Source: Anaerovirgula multivorans
Lineage (GTDB): Bacteria; Bacillota; Clostridia; Peptostreptococcales; Natronincolaceae
Assembly: GCF_900188145.1 (NCBI RefSeq)
Contig: NZ_FZOJ01000012.1
Location: forward strand, 62,001-126,000
Direction: 5' to 3'
DNA length: 64,000 nucleotides
The stretch's first letter is position 1, and each line of letters begins with the position of its first letter. A model generated the notes under the pieces. The model saw only the letters and a list, made by a program, of their open reading frames with translations. It ran no database searches and was not told the DNA's origin. The position numbers and the translations under genes were made by a program. Positions 8,640 through 17,840 of this stretch are shown one piece after another.

Positions 8640-9434
8640 TTAAAAAGCATATATACTGCTTACTTTGTCTCTATGGGCTAAATCTATAATTATGTCCTCT
8701 CCAATGGAAATCTTGTTAATCTCTAATATATTTTTCACTGTCATCATTGCCAGCTCAGGAAAATTGTTTTCTTTACTTAAGTGAGCTAATATCACATTTT
8801 TAACATTGTTTTTTACTAATTCTACAATAGCATTTCCTGCTGCCTCATTAGATAAATGTCCAGAATCTGATAAAATTCTACGTTTTAAATAATAGGGATA
8901 GCTTCCCGCCTTTAACATATCTATGTCATGATTAGACTCTAATACCACCAGATGGGAATCTTTTATTTTATCTAGTATACCCTCATTCACATATCCTAAA
9001 TCAGTAGTGATGCTAATTTTTATGTCTTTCTCTTGAAAGGTATATCCTACGGGTTCAGCAGCATCATGGGAGATTTCATAAGGAATCACCTTCAGATCTC
9101 CAAGAAAAAGCGGTTTTTCTGTATCGAAAATTTTTATATTTTCTGATTTGATATTTCCTAATTTTGTCTCCATCGCTTCCCAAGTTTTTCCGTTAGCATA
9201 AATAGGAAGATTAAATCGTCTAGATAATATCCCCACGCCACATATATGATCGTTGTGTTCATGGGTCACAAAAATTCCAGTTAGATCTTTAGGATCAAAG
9301 CCTATCTCTTGTAATCTATTTTGAATTCGTTTACCACTTAATCCAGCATCCACTAACAGTTTATTTTCTTTATTTATTATCAAATGACAATTTCCACTGC
9401 TGCCACTTGCTAAAGCGCAATAAGCTATTCCCAT
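8640..9434 (-). CDS. walJ: WalJ (YycJ) metallo-beta-lactamase-fold hydrolase
   Basis: The 264-residue protein has the metal motif THEHNDH near residue 62 and further ligands in SHDAAEP, ESNHD and LAHLSKENN. WalJ/YycJ proteins accompany the WalRK system and are linked to coordinating wall synthesis with division and to mismatch-repair-type exonuclease activity; the exact role here is not visible. The start ATG at 9434 was chosen because GGAGG lies seven bases upstream; the longer frame from 9458 lies in a hairpin and lacks a ribosome site. Cytoplasmic. Confidence 0.93.
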   Translation of the reverse strand: MGIAYCALASGSSGNCHLIINKENKLLVDAGLSGKRIQNRLQEIGFDPKDLTGIFVTHEHNDHICGVGILSRRFNLPIYANGKTWEAMETKLGNIKSENIKIFDTEKPLFLGDLKVIPYEISHDAAEPVGYTFQEKDIKISITTDLGYVNEGILDKIKDSHLVVLESNHDIDMLKAGSYPYYLKRRILSDSGHLSNEAAGNAIVELVKNNVKNVILAHLSKENNFPELAMMTVKNILEINKISIGEDIIIDLAHRDKVSSIYAF

Positions 9435-9451
9435 AAATATGCCTCCAATGC

Positions 9452-9476
9452 AATACACACCTTAAAGGTGTGTATT
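9452..9476. other. Perfect 12-bp inverted repeat between murA and walJ
   Basis: AATACACACCTT and AAGGTGTGTATT flank a single base. The repeat covers the murA stop codon and ends 18 bases before the walJ start. There is no U-run, so it is not a normal terminator; it may protect or process the message or mask the walJ ribosome site. Confidence 0.6.
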
Positions 9477-10728
9477 AATATGTTTTTCTTATGCTAGCTC
9501 CAAGCTCTATAAGTTTCTCATATAAACGATCATACCCTCTATGGATATAATGGACATTTTCTATTTCGGTTACTCCTTCCGCCGCTAGACCTGCCACCAC
9601 TAAAGCAGCTCCTGCCCTTAGGTCTGATGCAGCAACCTTTGCTCCCATTAGTTTTTCTACTCCTTGAATGACAGCTATCCTTCCTTCTACTTTAACATTT
9701 GCTCCCATTCTTTTCAATTCATCTACATGCTTAAATCTTCCTTCAAAGATAGTTTCTGTTATAACCCCAGTTCCTCGAGCTACTGTCAACAAACTACTCA
9801 TCGGCTGCTGTAGATCTGTAGGGAACCCTGGATATACTAAGGTTTTTACATTAATATTTTTTAATGGTTGAGTTGCTCTTACTCGAAGGGAGTCTCCATT
9901 TTCCGAGACTTCTACTCCCATCTCCCTTAACTTTGCAGTTATAGCCTCTAGATGCTTAGGAATAATATTATTGATCAAGACATCTCCACTAGTGGCAGCA
10001 GTAGCTATCATGTAGGTTCCAGCTTCAATTTGATCAGGAATCACACTATGTTGACACCCTTTTAATTGGCTAACACCTTCTATTTTAATGGTATCTGTTC
10101 CAGCGCCCTTTACATTTGCCCCCATACAGTTTAAGAAGTTGGCAACATCTACTACGTGAGGCTCCTTAGCAGCGTTTTCTAGAATAGTTACTCCCTCTGC
10201 CATAGTGGCTGCCAGCATCACATTAATAGTAGCTCCTACACTTATCACATCTAAGTATATCTCTGTTCCTATCAACCTTTCAGCTTCTACAGATATAATT
10301 CCATGTTCAATATTCACTTGGGCTCCTAGCGCTTCAAACCCTTTAATATGTTGATCTATAGGTCTACTCCCTATGCAGCATCCCCCAGGATATACTACTC
10401 TTGCTTTTTTAAAACGTCCTAATGCTGCTCCTAAAAAGTAGTAGGAGGCTCTTAAATCTTTTGCATCTTCATAATCTATAAAACAGCTATTTATCCCTTT
10501 TGTATCAATCTCTATAACGCTTTCATCTTTCTGGTAAACCTTAGCTCCTAACCCTCTGAGTATTTTTGATAATATACTGACATCACTAATATTGGGTAGG
10601 TTTTCAATAGTACAAATATTTCCTGCTAAAACAGTTGCAGGTATAAGTGCCACAGCTGCATTTTTAAACCCACTGATTTCAACTTCTCCCTGTAATTTTC
10701 TTCCACCCTCAATAATCAATTTCTCCAT
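9475..10728 (-). CDS. murA: UDP-N-acetylglucosamine 1-carboxyvinyltransferase
   Basis: This is the first committed enzyme of peptidoglycan precursor synthesis, moving enolpyruvate from PEP to UDP-GlcNAc in the cytoplasm. It has 417 residues, the standard length. The substrate lysine is in SGFKNAAV (Lys22) and the fosfomycin-target cysteine is Cys117 in [10 protein letters not shown], so the enzyme should be fosfomycin-sensitive. The start is unusual: the strong AAGGTGGTGA (10753-10762) is separated from the ATG by a small hairpin (CTGAC-GTTT-GTCAG), whereas an in-frame CTG at 10749 is well spaced. It leads a separate transcript after the wal terminator and shares it with walJ and htrA. Confidence 0.97.
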   Translation of the reverse strand: MEKLIIEGGRKLQGEVEISGFKNAAVALIPATVLAGNICTIENLPNISDVSILSKILRGLGAKVYQKDESVIEIDTKGINSCFIDYEDAKDLRASYYFLGAALGRFKKARVVYPGGCCIGSRPIDQHIKGFEALGAQVNIEHGIISVEAERLIGTEIYLDVISVGATINVMLAATMAEGVTILENAAKEPHVVDVANFLNCMGANVKGAGTDTIKIEGVSQLKGCQHSVIPDQIEAGTYMIATAATSGDVLINNIIPKHLEAITAKLREMGVEVSENGDSLRVRATQPLKNINVKTLVYPGFPTDLQQPMSSLLTVARGTGVITETIFEGRFKHVDELKRMGANVKVEGRIAVIQGVEKLMGAKVAASDLRAGAALVVAGLAAEGVTEIENVHYIHRGYDRLYEKLIELGASIRKTY

Positions 10729-10852
10729 ATATTTACTGACAAACGTCAGTGGTCACCACCTTCTAAATGATATTTTCAACGAGTAATCTATCAATAAATC
10801 GGCTTCTTATTAACATATCTTGTACAGTTAAGAAAATCCTCAACTGTTTACC

Positions 10853-10881
10853 ATTATAGCATTTCTATAGGAATTTGATAA
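10853..10881 (-). promoter_or_regulatory. Extended -10 promoter for murA-walJ-htrA
   Basis: On the minus strand TTATCA (10876-10881) is 17 bases from TATAAT (10853-10858), which is preceded by TGC, an extended -10. This gives an approximately 115-base leader to murA. The remaining bases from 10763 to 11065 hold only this promoter and the upstream terminator. Confidence 0.65.
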
Positions 10882-10995
10882 TAACCCTTATTGTGGAAAT
10901 TTATACTAATTTTTATTTTTCCAATAAAACTACTTTTCTCTTAAAGTTTTTTTGAATTCTTTTTCTATTTATAGCAAAGTTTTTTTCCAAATAAA

Positions 10996-11030
10996 AAATA
11001 GAAAGAGTATCAACTATACTCTTTCTATTT
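10996..11030 (-). terminator. Terminator of the walRKHI operon
   Basis: A 15-pair perfect stem (AAATAGAAAGAGTAT and its complement) with a five-base loop lies 36 bases past the walI stop and is followed on the minus strand by TTTTTTATTT. Confidence 0.85.
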
Positions 11031-11065
11031 AAAATAAAAAAATCCTCTTTTTTTTGTCGAAAACA

Positions 11066-11950
11066 TTAATTTTTTTCAGCTTCAACGTAATAGGTCTTCC
11101 CGTTACTTAATACAATTTTCCAGGAGGGAGAAGTTGTTCCTGACTCAACTGTATCCCATGTTGTAAAGTTAAGGTTACTATCAGTAGGATTAAAGTAATG
11201 TCCAATTTCCATATTGGTGATAATAATATCTTTATACTCTTGATTATCTTTTATAATATCGTTCATTTTCCTTAACAGTGCTTCTGTTGCTGGTATAACC
11301 TTCTTCTTATCTCCATAGGTTCTTTCAAATTCTAAAAGCATAGCTTCTATTCCAACAATCTCTTTATGCCTCACATAGACGTGTACATAGCTTTCTGCTA
11401 GGAATTTATTTTTATAGGTTTGATTGTATACTAGTTTATATAGAGGTATATCCCCAAAATCTTCAATTACACCGAAATATATTTGCTGTAGCTCTAAATC
11501 TGCCTGCATCAAACGATGCTTCTTTAAAAATTGATTACTTATTTCTATAGCTCCCTCTTCATCAAGAGGATAACACCCTGCTTCATTCATAAGATTTTTA
11601 TAAACAAATTTTTTGTTGCTTATACTTTGGACCATTTTAGCTTCTGATGTGAATACATTATTCTCCAGGGTTTCGTAATCTTCACCTAAGAATTCTTCAG
11701 CCAATTCCTTAGGCTCAAAAACCTTATATTTTACCATTAGTCTTGGTAAAGAAACAATTTCTCGAGGGATATCTATGTCTAATTGTAGTCCACTATCTTC
11801 TAAGTAATTTTCTACATTCTTTATACGGGCATCATTTATGAGTTGAAGATCACCTCGATTAAACGCATCTTTTTGTATATTATAAACAAGAAAAATATTA
11901 GTTATGATAAAAGCAACAATCAAAACATTCTTTGCCTTTGACCAATCCAT
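11066..11950 (-). CDS. walI: WalI (YycI) regulator of WalK
   Basis: This 294-residue protein has one N-terminal membrane helix (about 7-24, NVLIVAFIITNIFLVYNI) and an outside region made of YycH/YycI-like modules. With WalH it forms a membrane complex that modulates WalK. The opening MDWSKAKN is typical of the family. The ATG at 11950 follows GTGAGG; a GTG at 11968 overlaps the walH stop. Immediately after it the operon ends at a strong terminator. Confidence 0.93.
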   Translation of the reverse strand: MDWSKAKNVLIVAFIITNIFLVYNIQKDAFNRGDLQLINDARIKNVENYLEDSGLQLDIDIPREIVSLPRLMVKYKVFEPKELAEEFLGEDYETLENNVFTSEAKMVQSISNKKFVYKNLMNEAGCYPLDEEGAIEISNQFLKKHRLMQADLELQQIYFGVIEDFGDIPLYKLVYNQTYKNKFLAESYVHVYVRHKEIVGIEAMLLEFERTYGDKKKVIPATEALLRKMNDIIKDNQEYKDIIITNMEIGHYFNPTDSNLNFTTWDTVESGTTSPSWKIVLSNGKTYYVEAEKN

Positions 11951-11967
11951 AGAATCCTCACCACCCA

Positions 11968-13383
11968 CTAATTTACAAGGCTACTATGTAATAATTCTCC
12001 ATCATAACTATTAAAATAGTAAACTCTTTTATCTATTTTTATTCTCCACGCTGGTGTCAACAACTGCCTTGTAGTTTCCTCCATTTCATCATAATACACT
12101 AACTCTGCTTTAGATATATTTTTTTCTATGTAGTTTAATATTTCCTTTTCATCTAAGAACTGAGTCTCTTCTGTATCTATTAAATAATCAGCCTTCAATA
12201 GTTCAATATGATCTTCTATAATTTTTTGAGGTAATAGGGTAGGTTCGCTAGTGGAAAAATTACCCAACGTCATTTCCTCTCTAACAAAAGAACGATAGTT
12301 TTTTACTTTATCTCCATACACCTCGATCTCTAAAGGATGTGCTAAATTAGGATTATTAAATACAACTGGTAATCCTTCTATCCGATAACCAAATCCAAAG
12401 TAATAACCTTTTTTATCCTCTTGCTTAATCTCTTTTAAGTAACTATCTTCTGGAAAGCCTCCATGATCTATTGCAAAGTCAATGGCAGCATCTAGAGCAG
12501 TCAACACATTATTGCTGGTAATAGAACCAACTTCTTCAGTGTACTCTAGTCTTCCTCTATTATTGATTCGAACACCCTTTTCTCCGTAACCATACATAAA
12601 GACAACTGCACCGCTGGTTTCTTTTATCGTTTTGACAAAGTCTAGGTTTTCATTAAAGAAACTTTTTGCCCTTTCAATAACCGCCTCTTCGTCATCTACT
12701 TTTATTTCACTTTCCACAAAAACCTTAGGTGTAGACTTTTCGTAGTTTAAAGGCATAACTGTATAGTTACCAACATCAGCAAAAAGAGGATAATATCTCA
12801 CATAATTAGTTGTCTGAAGATTATCTATATATGCCATCAACTGTCTGTTTTCCGCATAATCATCTAGCTTTATTTCATATATATTATTGTCTTTTCCAAC
12901 AATATAAATGATTCCTCTATTTAATGTAGGTATTAAAATACTGCTTATCTCTTTGATACTGCTTACAACTTTATTGTCTACAGTATCTAATACAGAAGAT
13001 ACCAAAACAGAAGGAATGTTTTTACCAAATTGTAATTCTATGGATTTTAACCTGCTATTTTCTCTATACTTTTCATAAGTACTGGGAGTAACCTCTGGTT
13101 CTCCATTGAAATACTGGGATAAAACATCTCTAGTTTCTCTCCATATACCTTCCATATTAGAAGAAATAATGGTATAGTTGTTATTTCCAAAACTGATAAT
13201 AGCTTGCTCTGGTATTACTAATTGACCTCTGGTCTCAAGGATTATTGATGCCTGTCTTTCTTTAAAAGAAGCCTCAGATTGTAATATTCTTAAAGGAGAA
13301 TAAAACCATATTTTTTGAGTGAAAACAACGCTCATTATAATTAATAAAGTTAATATAAGGGTTTTTATTTGTTCCCTATTCAT
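11968..13383 (-). CDS. walH: WalH (YycH) regulator of WalK
   Basis: The 471-residue protein has a single N-terminal membrane helix (about residues 6-25) followed by a long extracellular region, as in YycH. In Bacillus it pairs with WalI through the membrane helices to tune WalK activity. The start ATG at 13383 has GGAG eight bases upstream. The stop overlaps the alternative GTG of walI, indicating coupled translation. Identification rests on size, topology and position in the operon. Confidence 0.9.
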   Translation of the reverse strand: MNREQIKTLILTLLIIMSVVFTQKIWFYSPLRILQSEASFKERQASIILETRGQLVIPEQAIISFGNNNYTIISSNMEGIWRETRDVLSQYFNGEPEVTPSTYEKYRENSRLKSIELQFGKNIPSVLVSSVLDTVDNKVVSSIKEISSILIPTLNRGIIYIVGKDNNIYEIKLDDYAENRQLMAYIDNLQTTNYVRYYPLFADVGNYTVMPLNYEKSTPKVFVESEIKVDDEEAVIERAKSFFNENLDFVKTIKETSGAVVFMYGYGEKGVRINNRGRLEYTEEVGSITSNNVLTALDAAIDFAIDHGGFPEDSYLKEIKQEDKKGYYFGFGYRIEGLPVVFNNPNLAHPLEIEVYGDKVKNYRSFVREEMTLGNFSTSEPTLLPQKIIEDHIELLKADYLIDTEETQFLDEKEILNYIEKNISKAELVYYDEMEETTRQLLTPAWRIKIDKRVYYFNSYDGELLHSSLVN

Positions 13384-13403
13384 CATAATCACTCCGAAAA
13401 CGA

Positions 13404-13952
13404 TTACTTATCTTCTGTAGTAGCAATGCTTTTCAATGCCTCAGTAGAAGATTTATTTGCAATGCTTTTTTCTACCTCTTTTTTCACTTCATCGATATCC
13501 TTTACTTCAACAATACGGCTAATAACATCCTCTAATCCATTTTTATAAACTGCTGTGAAATCTATTTTATTTAATCCCTTCTTTAATTCCACCTCAGCCC
13601 ATCCCCTCTGTAAAGCACCTACATTTACTTCAATAGCATCATAGGCCTCCACATAGTTTTGTTTATTATTGGCTACGCTGGTGTTGTAGTACACATCAAT
13701 GGTTACGGTTGTACCCTCTGGCGCTGTAAAAGCTAAAACTAAATTGTTATCAGTTACCACCATATCTCTACTGGGGGTAATGAGCTTAAGAGATTCCTGT
13801 TGAGGCTTCTCTTGTTCTTCAGTTTTCGTTTCTTCCGTATTAGTTCCTTCAGGTGTTGTTACTCGCACTGTCGTTGGATTAGCATAAGCGACTGCACCGG
13901 AACTACCTATAATTAAAAGCACAACTGTACTGGCTATCAACTTTTTTATCAT
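13404..13952 (-). CDS. Secreted protein with Ig-like domain inside the wal operon
   Basis: This 182-residue protein has a clear signal peptide (IASTVVLLIIGSSGAVAYA, cut near residue 25), a Thr/Glu/Lys-rich linker, then a beta-rich domain of about 100 residues (LITPSRDMVVTDN to KNGLEDVISRIVEV) resembling a bacterial Ig-like or carbohydrate-adhesion fold, and a charged helical tail. I do not recognise a named family. It lies between walK and walH, 21 bases before walH, and its start follows GGGAGG. A WalR-type box and a TATAAT lie just upstream (13993-14025), so it likely has its own WalR-dependent promoter. An envelope role linked to WalK sensing is inference. Confidence 0.85.
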   Translation of the reverse strand: MIKKLIASTVVLLIIGSSGAVAYANPTTVRVTTPEGTNTEETKTEEQEKPQQESLKLITPSRDMVVTDNNLVLAFTAPEGTTVTIDVYYNTSVANNKQNYVEAYDAIEVNVGALQRGWAEVELKKGLNKIDFTAVYKNGLEDVISRIVEVKDIDEVKKEVEKSIANKSSTEALKSIATTEDK

Positions 13953-13992
13953 ATCGATTCCTCCCATATAACGGCTAACTATCTTTAGTATC

Positions 13993-14025
13993 ATTATATA
14001 AAAGTTATATTACAGTGGTATTACA
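13993..14025 (-). promoter_or_regulatory. WalR box and -10 upstream of the secreted wal-operon protein
   Basis: On the minus strand TGTAAT-N5-TGTAAT (14009-14025) matches the WalR consensus TGTWAH-N5-TGTWAH in full. It overlaps where a -35 would be relative to TATAAT at 13993-13998, and no good -35 is present, the layout expected of a promoter activated by an OmpR-type regulator. Confidence 0.65.
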
Positions 14026-14066
14026 GTGAAATTAAAAATAAATTACACATTTCTTCCTGTTATGGG

Positions 14067-15869
14067 TTAATTTAAGACGCTTGCTTTTTCAAGTGTTGGT
14101 AAAGTAATAACAACGCTTGTACCAGGTTCCTTCTCTTCACTGAATATTTCGATTTTACCGTCATGGGCTTCAACAATTTGCTTTGCGATAGATAATCCTA
14201 GACCTGTTCCCCCCATCTCTCTTGACCTAGCTTTATCTACTCGATAAAATCTTTCAAAGATTCTTGGCAAATCCTTACTTGGTATACCAATACCATTATC
14301 TTTGATAATAATTTTTCCAATATTGTTAACCGTCTGTACTGCTATCTCAATCCTTCCTTCTTTTGAAGTATACTTGATAGCATTACTTAGGACATTTAAA
14401 ATTACCTGCTCTATTTTATCTTTATCAGCATAAGTGATCGTATCTTCCTCAGAGGTTTTACAAACTAGCTGTTGTCTTTTATTTTTTGCAGAAACCTCTA
14501 TTTTTAGTACAGCATCTTTTACGATATCATTAATACAAACTTCCTTTTTATTCCATCTACCTTGCTTAAAGTCTAAATTCGATAGCTGTAATAAATCCTG
14601 TACCAATCTGGTCATTCGATCCGTTTCACTTTCCACCACTGTTAAAAACTGAGTTGTTAGCTCTTTACTTTCCATAGCCCCATCTAATAGGGTTTCCGTA
14701 TAGCTTTTTATAGTGGTTAAAGGTGTTTTTAATTCATGTGAAACATTGGCTACGAACTCTTTTCTCATATTTTCTAATTTTTCATGCTCTGTAACATCCT
14801 GCAATAATACAACTAATCCTTCTAAGTCGCCGTCCTCTCTTATAATAGGAGCATACTTTGCCCTTAGCTTTATTCCTTTTTCCATATCAATCATTTCGCT
14901 ACCATACCATTTTTTTTGATTAGTTAGATGGTTTAAGGTTAAGTGTTGATTTAAAGGATAGAAAACCTCGTCAAAGCTTTTATTTGCTAGGGTTTTTCCT
15001 TCTAACTTCAACATTTCTAAGGCCACTGGATTTGCATGAATGATTTTCCCTTCAGCTGTGACAGCAATTAAACCATCCGCCATATTGTTAATAATGGTAT
15101 CCATTTTTTTCTTTTCATTAGACATTTCCTGTAACGCTGATTTAAGGCGGGCGGTTAAATAATTGAACATGTTGGCCAGCTGTCCTATTTCGTCATCAGA
15201 TTTTACCTCTACTACTTGGTCAAAATCTCCTTTAGCCATTTTCTCTGCCTTAATGGTAACATCATTAATAGGTCCCGTGATACTTTTAGCTAAAAGATAT
15301 CCTAATAAAATAGTAGTGAATAATGCCAACAGGGTTGCCCGTGTTAAAATGAATTTTGATTGGTCTAAAGTTTTATGGATATCCTCTAAATTTTGTCTTA
15401 AATATACTGCACCAGCAATACGACTATGTTCATCATAGAGGGGAAATACCATGTTTTTAGAGCTTATTTGATTTTCCTGTCCAGATACGATATCTTTTTC
15501 CTCAATCTCCCCATGGAAGGCTGACATGATTAAATTAGAATCTAATATGTACATGGCATTCTGATTCCAATAGGATAAATTAGTACTGGAAATAATGGTA
15601 AAATCATTATTTTTTTCTATTACATAGATTTCCATTCCCATTTTTTCATAGGGTCCAATATTTTTTTGTATTTCTTCTTTATTGTTTTGCCAATCAATTT
15701 CCTCTAGTGTAGTCATAACACTACCAGCAATTTGGGTAAGGTTTCCCCTTACTACACCTAAATGATATTGCTCAAATTGCTGTAAAAGAAATGCACCAAC
15801 TATTACCATTGCCATAAATACTAATAAAAAATAGATGGTAATAAATTTAAATCTTATGCTCTTAAACAT
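14067..15869 (-). CDS. walK: WalK (YycG) cell-wall sensor histidine kinase
   Basis: This 600-residue kinase has the classic WalK order: membrane helix (8-28), outside PAS-like domain, second helix (about 175-195), HAMP, cytoplasmic PAS (about 255-365), HisKA with the histidine in VSHELKTPLTTIKS, and HATPase ending with GTGLGLSIAKQIVE. It phosphorylates WalR in response to wall state. Its start lies one base past the walR stop. As in other species it should be essential; that is family knowledge. Confidence 0.97.
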   Translation of the reverse strand: MFKSIRFKFITIYFLLVFMAMVIVGAFLLQQFEQYHLGVVRGNLTQIAGSVMTTLEEIDWQNNKEEIQKNIGPYEKMGMEIYVIEKNNDFTIISSTNLSYWNQNAMYILDSNLIMSAFHGEIEEKDIVSGQENQISSKNMVFPLYDEHSRIAGAVYLRQNLEDIHKTLDQSKFILTRATLLALFTTILLGYLLAKSITGPINDVTIKAEKMAKGDFDQVVEVKSDDEIGQLANMFNYLTARLKSALQEMSNEKKKMDTIINNMADGLIAVTAEGKIIHANPVALEMLKLEGKTLANKSFDEVFYPLNQHLTLNHLTNQKKWYGSEMIDMEKGIKLRAKYAPIIREDGDLEGLVVLLQDVTEHEKLENMRKEFVANVSHELKTPLTTIKSYTETLLDGAMESKELTTQFLTVVESETDRMTRLVQDLLQLSNLDFKQGRWNKKEVCINDIVKDAVLKIEVSAKNKRQQLVCKTSEEDTITYADKDKIEQVILNVLSNAIKYTSKEGRIEIAVQTVNNIGKIIIKDNGIGIPSKDLPRIFERFYRVDKARSREMGGTGLGLSIAKQIVEAHDGKIEIFSEEKEPGTSVVITLPTLEKASVLN

Positions 15870-15870
15870 A

Positions 15871-16560
15871 TTACGCCCTCCTAAAGTAATACCCTACTCC
15901 TCTTTTTGTTAGTATATACTTAGGGCTGCTGGCATTATCCTCTACCTTTTCTCTTAATCGTCTTATAGTAACATCCACCGTCCTTATATCACCATAATAC
16001 TCATAGCCCCATACTTCTTTTAGGAGCTGCTCTCTAGAAAAAACCTGTTCTGCTTGAACCGCTAGGAATTTTAATAATTCAAATTCTCTGGAAGTTAATT
16101 CCACAATATCATTTTCCTTCTTTACTTCATATTTATTAAAGTCTATGACAAGTCCTCCTGAAGTTATGATGGAGGCTTTTTTATCTCCAATAGGTGTGTT
16201 CATTCGTCTCAAATTTGCTTTTACTCTAGCTAACAGCTCCCGCATACCAAAAGGTTTAGTTATATAATCATCTGCTCCCATTTCTAATCCTAAAACCTTA
16301 TCAACTTCTTCTTCCTTTGCCGTTAACATCAAGATTGGTATAGCAAAACCTTCTCTAAGCTTTCTGCAGACCTGAAAACCATCTATCTTTGGCAGCATTA
16401 CGTCTAACAATATAAGATCTGGATTATTTTGAGATACTTTATTTAAAGCTTCTTCGCCATCATAAGCAACCTCTACTTTATAACCTTCCTTTTCTAGATT
16501 AAATTTTAAAATATCTGCTATCGGTTTCTCATCTTCAACTACTAGGATTTTTGTTTCCAT
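15871..16560 (-). CDS. walR: WalR (YycF) response regulator
   Basis: The 229-residue OmpR-family regulator has receiver Asp in LLDVMLPKIDG (about residue 53), YITKPFGMRE, and a winged-helix end with VDVTIRRLREKVED, close to known WalR. It controls autolysin and wall genes through direct repeats TGTWAH spaced by five bases. Two such boxes occur in this window (14009-14025 and 20641-20657). It is the first gene of the operon; the 209-base gap upstream has no promoter I can assign with confidence. Confidence 0.97.
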   Translation of the reverse strand: METKILVVEDEKPIADILKFNLEKEGYKVEVAYDGEEALNKVSQNNPDLILLDVMLPKIDGFQVCRKLREGFAIPILMLTAKEEEVDKVLGLEMGADDYITKPFGMRELLARVKANLRRMNTPIGDKKASIITSGGLVIDFNKYEVKKENDIVELTSREFELLKFLAVQAEQVFSREQLLKEVWGYEYYGDIRTVDVTIRRLREKVEDNASSPKYILTKRGVGYYFRRA

Positions 16561-16737
16561 ATCAAATCACCCCACCTGTTATTATATGTAAAACATTCTA
16601 CCTTTTTTCACTTTTTCCTGCCTCTTATTAAGACTTCTATTTTTTTCCCTAAAAATACATGTTTGCTAATATATATTTACATGTTCAAATCTTTCAAAAA
16701 TGCAAAGATTTTTCCAAAATTCCCTACAAAGCTCAAA

Positions 16738-16761
16738 AGCGGAGAATCAATATTCCCCGCT
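16738..16761 (-). terminator. Terminator after the gluzincin gene
   Basis: AGCGGAGAAT and ATTCCCCGCT form a GC-rich stem with one G-T pair and a four-base loop, nine bases past the stop, followed on the minus strand by TTTTGAG. Confidence 0.65.
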
Positions 16762-16769
16762 GACAGCCT

Positions 16770-17579
16770 TTAAAATAAATGAATAAATTCTTCTATATTT
16801 TTACCTTCACCTAAAGCCTTTATTATCTCCATTAAAGCATCAATACCTCGCTCCTGAACAAAATTATTTATGATCCTAAAGGATCTTGTATAGGCTAAAT
16901 ATTCATTTAATCCATGGAAGTTGTTGGTCAAATCCTCCAAGGAATATTCTCCAGCTTCAAATACTACTTCCTTACCCCACTCATATCCATCTATCCTATA
17001 CTCAAAATATAGACTTACTCCCTCTGTAAACCATAGAGGAAAATTCCCTTTTGCTAAGTGGTCTGTAAACAGATGAACTAATTCATGTAGCAACGGTCCC
17101 TCTGAATAAAAGCTGGCCTCAAGGTTTTCTTGTTCCTTTACCCAATGAATTGGATTCAAAATATGAACAGTATTTCCATAATAAACCCCCATAGGAGGAG
17201 ACCCTTTTTTTAACATAGTTGTCCTCATTAAAGCCTCAGGATCATCATATAAAACAAGTAATATTTTTTCCTGAGGATCATATTCAAATATTTCTACCGT
17301 ATGTCTATATTTATCTTCAGCTGTTTTGGCCACCATGGCAACCACATCTTCACTTATACCCTCATCATATCGAATGATAAAATGATTCGTCACCACAGAT
17401 CGGTATCTATGGGTTCGATAATCAACTATTTTATTTTCCACGTTTCTAATGATAGGACGAAAAGCTATTGCTAAGTTATAGGTCTGTATTCCATAAGAAA
17501 AAAAAACTATTACAGCTACAATAACACCTATTAAAAGAAGCTTAACAGGAATTATAGACTTTCTTTTATTAATAATCAT
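16770..17579 (-). CDS. Membrane-anchored gluzincin peptidase (peptidase MA-like)
   Basis: The 269-residue protein has an N-terminal membrane helix (about 11-32) and an extracytoplasmic zinc-peptidase domain. HELVHLF (about 190-196) gives the two zinc histidines and WFTEGVSLYFEY the third ligand glutamate, the HExxH-E arrangement of the peptidase-MA/gluzincin clan. Substrate unknown. It is monocistronic, just upstream of walR on the same strand and closed by a hairpin. An extended -10 (TGTTATAAT) at 17640-17645 may drive it. Confidence 0.85.
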   Translation of the reverse strand: MIINKRKSIIPVKLLLIGVIVAVIVFFSYGIQTYNLAIAFRPIIRNVENKIVDYRTHRYRSVVTNHFIIRYDEGISEDVVAMVAKTAEDKYRHTVEIFEYDPQEKILLVLYDDPEALMRTTMLKKGSPPMGVYYGNTVHILNPIHWVKEQENLEASFYSEGPLLHELVHLFTDHLAKGNFPLWFTEGVSLYFEYRIDGYEWGKEVVFEAGEYSLEDLTNNFHGLNEYLAYTRSFRIINNFVQERGIDALMEIIKALGEGKNIEEFIHLF

Positions 17580-17639
17580 ACCTCATCCCCCTTACCATGT
17601 GCAATAACCAACGAAGCATCTGTGAGGTAAGACAGAACT

Positions 17640-17645
17640 ATTATA
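17640..17645 (-). promoter_or_regulatory. Extended -10 element for the gluzincin gene
   Basis: TATAAT preceded by TGT on the minus strand, about 60 bases upstream of the gene start. No good -35 is seen, which extended -10 promoters tolerate. Confidence 0.45.
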
Positions 17646-17840
17646 ACATAAAAGCCTATAAACTTCTATGAAATAACCCTTGAGAATTAATGGTATTTCC
17701 TCTTTTATAGACAATCACCTTTTTTTACTGCCTGCATAATCTATTATATGAGGTTATGAAATACTTCTTAAAAATCTATAATCAGCTGGGTTAACCAGTG
17801 AAATTGATTTTTTAATTAATAGGTTAAAGGGGGACATAAT

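Noticed and set aside
11051..11064. TTTTTGTCGAAAAC resembling a Spo0A box
   Set aside because: It lies just after the walI stop, not in a promoter. The same string at 25105-25116 is also at a gene 3' end, so chance in T/A-rich terminator DNA is likely.
14730..14745. parS-like 16-mer within walK
   Set aside because: Three mismatches, and the bases encode the conserved HisKA box (SHELKTPL).
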